Assembly: GCA_035610365.1 (NCBI GenBank)
Contig: CM069436.1
Coordinates: 55,071,505-55,135,504 of the forward strand
Reading direction: 5' to 3'
DNA from: Aquatica leii
Lineage: Eukaryota > Arthropoda > Insecta > Coleoptera > Lampyridae
Length of the DNA: 64,000 nucleotides
Under the pieces are notes generated by a model. The model did no database searches, was not told the DNA's origin, and saw nothing but the letters and a program-made list of their open reading frames with translations. Both the position numbers and the translations under genes were made by a program. Shown one piece after another: positions 58,190-64,000 of the stretch (its first letter is position 1; each line of letters starts with the position of its first letter).

Positions 58190-58425
58190 AGGGATGACTA
58201 CCTCCTACACATCCTACAGTCATTTAAAAGGGACGGCCCGTTGCGGATGCGCTAAGATGTCCTATAAGGACATCGTAGGGATGCACACACTTGTGACAAA
58301 AGAACGTCCCATGAATGTCCCTAGGACGTACACAGAACCAAAATGGGATGACTTTGGGACATTCAGTGATCCGCAACATCATGTCCCCGGGACATCCTTG
58401 TGTTTGTTGGGAAGTTTTCAGTAGC
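58190..58425. repeat. GATGTCC/GGACATC-motif repeat region, right
   Basis: At least eight occurrences of GATGTCC, GGACATC, GGGACAT or close variants lie in about 230 bp, including the palindrome GTCCCCGGGAC. GC content is far above the flanks. It is probably the end of a non-autonomous DNA element; no protein resemblance was seen. Confidence 0.5.
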
Positions 58426-60140
58426 TGCAGGCGATGGTCTTTTTGTCGTAATTATACCGTAAATATTACGTAATATAATATATAACGTAATAGAGGCGAT
58501 CCAGTAACGTTAAAATTATCTAATAATAACGTGATCTGGTTGCCTAAGTCTCACCCAGTTATATACATGATTGCCTTCACAGTTGCATAAGTAGCGGTAT
58601 TTAATTCAATGAAGTTGTTATTCTAGATCCCACATCCTTTGAAAATACTTCAATAAATAAATAAGTAACACTGCAAAAATAAAGCAAAAAATGCAAAACA
58701 ACTATTTTTAGAGTACAATGATAACATTTTTCACTCTAAACAAGCGTATTGTGAAAATTCTTCTTAAAAATTCATGCAAAATAGATTATTGTTTATGTAT
58801 AAAAGCAAACCTGAGAACATAAGCCTAAATTATGATTACTATAAACAATGTTTTTTTTATGTCCGTCCAGTTCTTTAATAAAGTGATAACATTACCCAAC
58901 TGATAACATTATCCGTGATTCTAATAAATGGCGTGCACTGTACTATGTCAAAGTGAATTTGAAATACAAATTACTCTGGTCACATATCATAGTAGGTGAA
59001 CTACAAAAGATCCTTATCTAGTGACGTAGCCAGGGTAGGGGTCCTCACAGTCGCTAGATCCCTCTCGAAATATTTATTTAAGTTCCGAATAAAGTGATGC
59101 TTGCAAAAAACCAGGCGGGAGTTTAAAAACCTTTTAGTTTATTTATAAGGTAAAACAAATATTCTAACCAGATGTAGTTGAAATACTGCCCAGCGCTGTG
59201 CATTTCTGATGATACTTAGGCAATTTCTATTAGACCATTTCAGTGTAACTTTTTTGAAATCTCTTCTACCTAATCGGGAAACGGATTATCAATGTTTTCC
59301 GGTTTTGAAATAAACGTTATACTTTTGATTTTCTAGCAATTTTCAAACTTTTTGTTTCTAATATCAGCAGCAAGCTTACTCTGTCGATTTCTTTATATCC
59401 TTCGATTTATTCAAACTCAAACTAAAAAGGTTCTAGTGTGAGCCATTGAAAAATTTAATTCAAAACAAATAAAAACTCAAGTCAGAAAACTGAAATTTCA
59501 ACGACATATAAAAAGAAACTTTTACAAAAAACAGAAGCAAGCAAATGTCATGGTTTGTGCTATTAAAGCATTCATCGAATCACAATTAAAAAATCTTAGA
59601 AAGTACCTTCCCTAACAAAAGTATAGTTTAAGACAGACGTTTGTTAGTTACTAGAATATTCTTAATGTACTATCAAAACTAAAGTAACACCATCCAAATA
59701 TTACTATAAAAACACAAAACATTGTTATATGTATTATAAGAAATTGGTATCAAGTAGAACAAAAGTATCGATGCTTTTAAAATTACAAGTAAGAAGCAAT
59801 CCGGAAATCAAAAATAGTGCAAGGTTATAATATTGAAAAGCTTGGCATTGACGTGTTCCATCAATTTTATAATTTGAAAGCATAGTGAATTTCAAAAATT
59901 ACAAGATTATCATTCTTGTAAAATATCAAATTTGAGTAGGGAGTGAAAGTTATCAAGTATCAGCGACAACATTATTCTACGGAGGTGAAAATTTGACCTC
60001 TGCACCACAATACAGACATAACTGCATAGATTAATCATAATTTTGTGAACCGATTTACTATAAGTCTATTAAAACGTTGAGAGAACTTCCTCGTGATTTC
60101 ATTTACATTAAGCAAAAATGCACTAATGTAAAAACACTAT
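58426..60140. other. Gene-less stretch
   Basis: No gene seen. GACGTAGCCAGGGTAGGGG near 59020 resembles DNA-transposon ends, but no mirrored partner was found. Confidence 0.45.
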
Positions 60141-60146
60141 GAATTA

Positions 60147-60152
60147 TTTATT
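60147..60152 (-). terminator. Poly(A) signal of PHF5A
   Basis: AATAAA on the minus strand, 80 bp past the stop codon. Confidence 0.6.
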
Positions 60153-60231
60153 AAATAAGTTGTTCACGTTACAATCTTCACATTATTTAATGAGCCATGA
60201 ATAAAATTATATTTGATCTATAGTTTAACAC

Positions 60232-60564
60232 CTAACGTCTCTTAAAACCATACTTCTTTCGTTCATAAAATAGATCAGTTTTTGAACTACCAAGATTAAC
60301 AATCTTCGGACATCCATCCCTATCCTTCTCTTGTATCGTACATTCTTTACAATAATAAGCATCCGATATACCAGGACCACCACATATTACACATCTTCCT
60401 TGATATGAACCATAATTACATTCATCACAAATTCGCACAAGGGTGCATGGTCTTACATAAGAATCACAAATTACACATTTTCCATCGCACTTTTCACATA
60501 ACCTCCCTATTGCAACCCCAGGTTGTTTTCGACAAAATATCAAGTCCGGATGATGCTTAGCCAT
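60232..60564 (-). CDS. PHF5A: PHD finger-like domain protein 5A (SF3b14b), complete
   Basis: A core subunit of the SF3b complex of the U2 snRNP. It helps hold the branch-point adenosine in the nucleus during spliceosome assembly. The 110-residue product starts [14 protein letters not shown] and ends [11 protein letters not shown], the full length of this extremely conserved eukaryotic protein. All 13 cysteines of the zinc-binding knot are present (C11, 23, 26, 30, 33, 40, 46, 49, 58, 61, 72, 75, 85), as is Y36 in the branch-point/pladienolide pocket. The coding sequence is one exon here. A TTTAATTTTTAG acceptor-like motif seven bases before the ATG suggests a 5' UTR intron. It stands alone, with no functionally related neighbour. 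No damage is seen, so it should be functional. Confidence 0.97.
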   Translation of the reverse strand: MAKHHPDLIFCRKQPGVAIGRLCEKCDGKCVICDSYVRPCTLVRICDECNYGSYQGRCVICGGPGISDAYYCKECTIQEKDRDGCPKIVNLGSSKTDLFYERKKYGFKRR

Positions 60565-60819
60565 AATGTCTCTAAAAATTAAACGTATATATAATTTTCA
60601 CAAGGTACGTAGTGGTTACAAACCAATTTTAATTAACATAAATCGAAAATGTTTGTTTATCAAAAAAACCTAACCTCAAACATTTCTTATAAAACAGAAC
60701 ACGCAGGAGCAGGATGCGTATTTACAAAAGTGGGATGATACATTTATATACAGAGTATTACATTAAAAACTTATAATAAAATTGAATTTAAATGTGAATA
60801 GATCTAATTTTTAAAAATT

Positions 60820-61117
60820 GTTTTTGTGCTGCCAACATTGCAATCGTCAATATTCGTTTGTTAGTGTAGTTACGTAATGAATAAAAAAAGCTCTAGGGTG
60901 ACAAAATGAAAACTAGGAATCCACATAAAAGTAAGTGTTCAAAGTCAATTAATATATTAGAATGAGTATGCGACAGGTGGAAAAATCATTTTAAAAATTT
61001 TGAAATTCAGTTAAAATTGAAGAAAAACAATGTTAAAGTTAATGTCAAATTTGACAGATCTAGTAATAAATGTAGTACCAACATTAATTATATTTCTGTT
61101 GATTTTTTTTTATTAAA
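60820..61117 (+). repeat. Dispersed repeat R2, copy 2
   Basis: Second copy of the repeat at 54886-55195, same orientation. It starts near GTGCTGCCAACATTGC and ends near ATTATATTTCTG. It lies about 250 bp upstream of the PHF5A start, on the promoter side. Confidence 0.8.
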
Positions 61118-61336
61118 CTACTATTTTTATGTATAAGATTTCTGCTTGTATGCTAAAATAGAAATGAACTTTGTAATTTTAGTTAACATATACTTCTATT
61201 TTTATTAATTAAGTTAATGAGATACAACTTTAAAACGGCATTTTTTTTGTAAATACTGTCACAAAATTGTTAATAATTTTGTTTTGTGTTTCAATGCCGA
61301 CAGCCAACCACATGGACACTTCAATATCTTCTTTTT

Positions 61337-62840
61337 CTACTGAATAAACGTAATTGAAAAATGTCCCATACTTTGAAACTCTATGCTCTTTAACTCTCTC
61401 GGCACAATCTTCATCTTGCTTTTCATCTCCTTCGATTTAATATTCTTCAACTTTGTCTTTATCTTTCCATTCTTCCTGATAACATTCATCTGGTAATCCT
61501 TCATCTTCACCAAAACTATCCGATCTAATACTGTTATTGATGTTATGAGCAATATCTCTACTTCACTGTCACTAGACTCGGATAAATCAGCACCACTTAC
61601 TCTTTTTCCTGCAGCAATGTTAATCTTTTTGCGTCTCTTCCTTTCAACGGTTTCACCATACCCGTATCGCATGCTCTTTAATAAATTTACCACATAATCA
61701 TTGACAGCATCTGCTAGATTATCATCATGTAGGTGCTTTTTTGGTAGCCTCGTCAGAACCTCTTTACAATTCCACATTTTCTGAAACCCGATTGTATATT
61801 TTTAATTTAATTAGGCTCAATTCTAGTAGGTGGGGAAACCTATTCTTGAATATGCTTGCACTCTTCTGCTTGTCGCTCATTTTCCACGTTTTCATGACTT
61901 TTCTCCAAACCGTCTTTAGTGGTCTGACTGTGTCATATGCATAGAGTTAGGCGGCAGACAAATGAAGAAAATATTGTAGTCACAACAAAGCTTAATGATT
62001 TTAGAAGAAAAAATGAGATGAAAATCTGTCTACGATTAAAAACTTGTTCCGAGGAAGGGTTTAGCAGGCGAGAATTGCAGTCCTTTTGAGTCAAAAGAAC
62101 TACACTCAAACCACTAACTTGCACTTCTGTTGAACCGTAAGCTTTTCGGGCCTCCAATGGTTCAAAATGTATACATATTGTGGGCTTTAGGGACAATAAT
62201 CTCCTAGGATTTGTGGCTGCAAACGTAATTGAAGTTGCACTTTTGTTGTGGTTGCAAACTTGTTCTGGATAGCGACAACCCCGCTTAGAAATTACTCTTT
62301 TACGACCAGGGTCATCTAAGGTTGGTTTCATCAAAATTGATTATATGCGTAGCAGGAACATCTCATAATTCTTCTGTTATGTTATTGAAATACACATTTA
62401 ATTCTTCTTGAGATGGTTTAATGTTTTGACACAGTTTGCTTCTTAGTCTATTTTCATGGCGTTTCATAAAACTGTATACAAAATCACGACCTGGTAAGTT
62501 ATTTTTGAATTTCGTAATCATTTTTTCTTTACTGTCAAGATAGTTTTTGACCACCTTCTTAGATCATAATGGTCTAAGGGGTAGCCCCAATTGCTACATG
62601 TTACTAGTTGAGTCACAATCAGTGCTTCTTCTGCAAATAGCAGAATGGTTTGTCCCTTGCTTTCTTTAAGGAGGGATTTTTTGCAGGTCAATACTAAATA
62701 GAGTATTCCGTACCTCTTTGCAGTCTGTTTATAAGAAAGTTGTCCCCGTTCAATAGATTCAAGCGTCCTAAGGAGTTGCTCTTCGTCAGGTTTTTTGTAT
62801 CGTTTGCTCTTGGGTCGTTGTGATTTTTATAAATTAATTC
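61337..62840 (-). pseudogene. jerky/pogo-type DDE transposase relic, nearly full span
   Basis: Read downward on the minus strand from 62840: RPKSKRYKKPDEEQLLRTLE with SIERGQLSYKQTAKRYGI (psq helix-turn-helix), then CSNWGYPLDHYDLR and LPGRDFVYSFMKRHENRL (CENP-B-like DNA-binding half). Next is INFDETN with DDPGRKRVISKRGCRYPEQ (start of the DDE domain, first D retained), KSATSITFAATNP, VRPLKTVWRKVMKTWK and KSASIFKNRFPHLL. The tail VLTRLPKKHLHDDNLADAVN and ERKRRKKINIAAGKRVSGAD ends the protein. Segments fall in different frames with several stops. It is a different subfamily from the 32-34 kb relic. No terminal repeats identified. Confidence 0.85.
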
Positions 62841-63145
62841 ATTACGTTGATTTGTGTTTAATTCATTGGCCGTTCGTATTTAAAGTAATAGTAATCACTT
62901 TTTATAATATAAAGCAGTTATATTTTTACGAAACGTCAAATTATTAGACAGTTGACAAAGGTTCGGCAGCGTACAGCGAAGTGAAATATTAAAACAATTT
63001 TTTTAACGCTAATGTAAAGCAAGAACAAAGATACCTATAGTTTCGTTAACTTTAATTAAATTAATTTAATTAAAATTAAGATGCGTTTTAGTTGTCAACT
63101 TTCATTTGCATCGTTTTTTAACTTATACAAAAATACTCAAAGATT
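62841..63145. other. Gene-less stretch
   Basis: AT-rich; nothing supported. Confidence 0.45.
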
Positions 63146-63150
63146 ATTAT

Positions 63151-63609
63151 TCAGATGTGCACGTATTGTAATTCAGTGAAGTGAAAATGCAGACGCTATT
63201 TTCAATGACACGTTCTAATCCGTAAAACTCATTTCGCTGTAGAGCGTAGAGTAGCGATTGTTCCATTGTATTACATTTTAATGTCAAATAATATACAATA
63301 TTAATAAAATGCAGCTATAAAATTGCATTTTTTAAACTGTTGTAGAAATAATTGCTGCTTTATTTTAAATAATTCGTGTACTAGAAGTATGCTCCTTTCT
63401 TTTAAGTACATAAAGTTATATGACGAATATTGTTCTCATTCAGACGTGTACATATTAAAATGCAGACTATGGCAAATGCAGATTAAATTTTCTCTTCTAT
63501 TATCGTTGAAGTTTTCAGTGACACGTTCTAATCTACATAATTCATTGCAATGTAGAATAATTTTCGTTACATAAAGTATTCAACAATATTAATAATTTAA
63601 ATAAAAAAT
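63151..63609 (+). repeat. Two diverged tandem units with 289-bp period
   Basis: The first unit starts TCAGATGTGCACGTATT (63151) and the second TCAGACGTGTACATATT (63440). Both contain AATGCAGAC, then TCARTGACACGTTCTAATC, a GYTGTAGA/AATGTAGA block, and end with CAATATTAATAA and AAATGC. Non-coding. Confidence 0.7.
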
Positions 63610-63794
63610 GCTTTAACATACTAATATAAACCAATTAGCACGTAACAGAAACGTTTACACAAAAAATATCTAACATTAGCCAGAAAAACTTGCTTTCCAA
63701 ACAAACCATTGATTTACTCTAAGCAACATTCACTTTAATCTTTTTATTGCAAATGAAATATTATTTGTATCATAAAATAGTTTTTGGGTAAATG

Positions 63795-63856
63795 GTGTAT
63801 ATATTTATTAAAAAAACTCACAAGCTTTCGAATGTGGTTTACGTTCTTTTTCAGGT
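63795..63856 (-). other. Hammerhead-like motif, 63.8 kb copy
   Basis: The minus strand reads CCTGAAAAAGAACGTAAACC, then ACATTCGAAAGCTTGTGAG. GAAA and the GCTTGT segment are kept, while CUGANGA has decayed to CTGAAAA. Upstream on the plus strand ATGGTGTATATATTTATT matches the flanks of the other family members. Its stem-II sequence is closest to the copies inside the palindrome. Confidence 0.45.
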
Positions 63857-64000
63857 GACAATTAATAAAATGAGAATTATAAAACTAACATAACTAGAAA
63901 TAACAAATGTTAAGAAAACTTTATAAATGTTGTAAGTTCTTTTAGCTACAGCATTTGCTCGAAGGTTTAACGAAAAACCACCATTAAAAACTCTAGACGT

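Noticed and set aside
59015-59060. GACGTAGCCAGGGTAGGGG as the end of a DNA transposon
   Set aside because: It resembles known transposon ends, but no inverted partner or target duplication was found.

Overview
This is a very AT-rich, intron-containing and transposon-laden animal sequence, most likely an insect and plausibly a beetle. The evidence is a Tret1-like sugar-transporter exon with a spliced 5' end, an intact PHF5A spliceosome gene, and remnants of Ty3/gypsy, Penelope-like, pogo/jerky, hAT, Tc1/mariner-type and MITE elements. There is no prokaryotic feature. Only two host protein genes can be supported firmly: the last exon of a facilitated sugar transporter (48891-50266, +) and PHF5A (60232-60564, -).

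Layout. 1-2400: mostly empty AT-rich DNA, with a short unplaced reading frame at the left edge. 2407-15327: a 12.9 kb giant palindromic element. It has two arms of about 5.9 kb in inverted orientation, a 1.15 kb non-palindromic spacer at 8295-9441, precise mirrored termini beginning AGTAGAAAGGGG, and an AATAAT direct repeat on both sides. Each arm carries subterminal repeats, a tRNA-Thr(UGU)-like sequence with Pol III boxes, a broken exon-like coding stretch ending in a splice donor, and a hammerhead-ribozyme-like motif. 15.3-32.4 kb: gene-poor, holding a decayed transposon protein (about 19.7-20.3 kb), a TA-flanked MITE (20337-21207), an inverted pair of hammerhead-like motifs (22.5 kb), hairpins and simple repeats. 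32.4-39.4 kb: a graveyard with a pogo-type transposase, a DUF4817/DDE_3-type transposase, the GIY-YIG end of a Penelope-like element and a MITE. 39.4-43.5 kb: mostly empty, with a possible SOCS-box-like last exon. 43.6-47.5 kb: a 5'-truncated Ty3/gypsy element on the minus strand. 48.1-50.4 kb: a hairpin element, a dispersed repeat and then the sugar transporter. 50.4-60.1 kb: a long hairpin, an hAT remnant, a tRNA-like sequence, a second gypsy RT scrap and GATGTCC-rich repeats. 60.1-64 kb: PHF5A, a jerky/pogo-type transposase relic and a further hammerhead-like motif.

The two host genes are functionally unrelated (sugar uptake across the plasma membrane; U2 snRNP SF3b core), and no operon-like organisation exists. 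The most unusual object is the giant palindrome. Its size, two 5.9 kb near-identical arms, target-site-like flanks and lack of intact genes do not match a standard element I know. The best analogy is a non-autonomous derivative of an element with 6-bp target duplications, such as Polinton/Maverick, but this is inference. A second theme is a dispersed family of degenerate hammerhead-like motifs (five copies here, two of them inside the palindrome arms), probably from Penelope-like terminal repeats.
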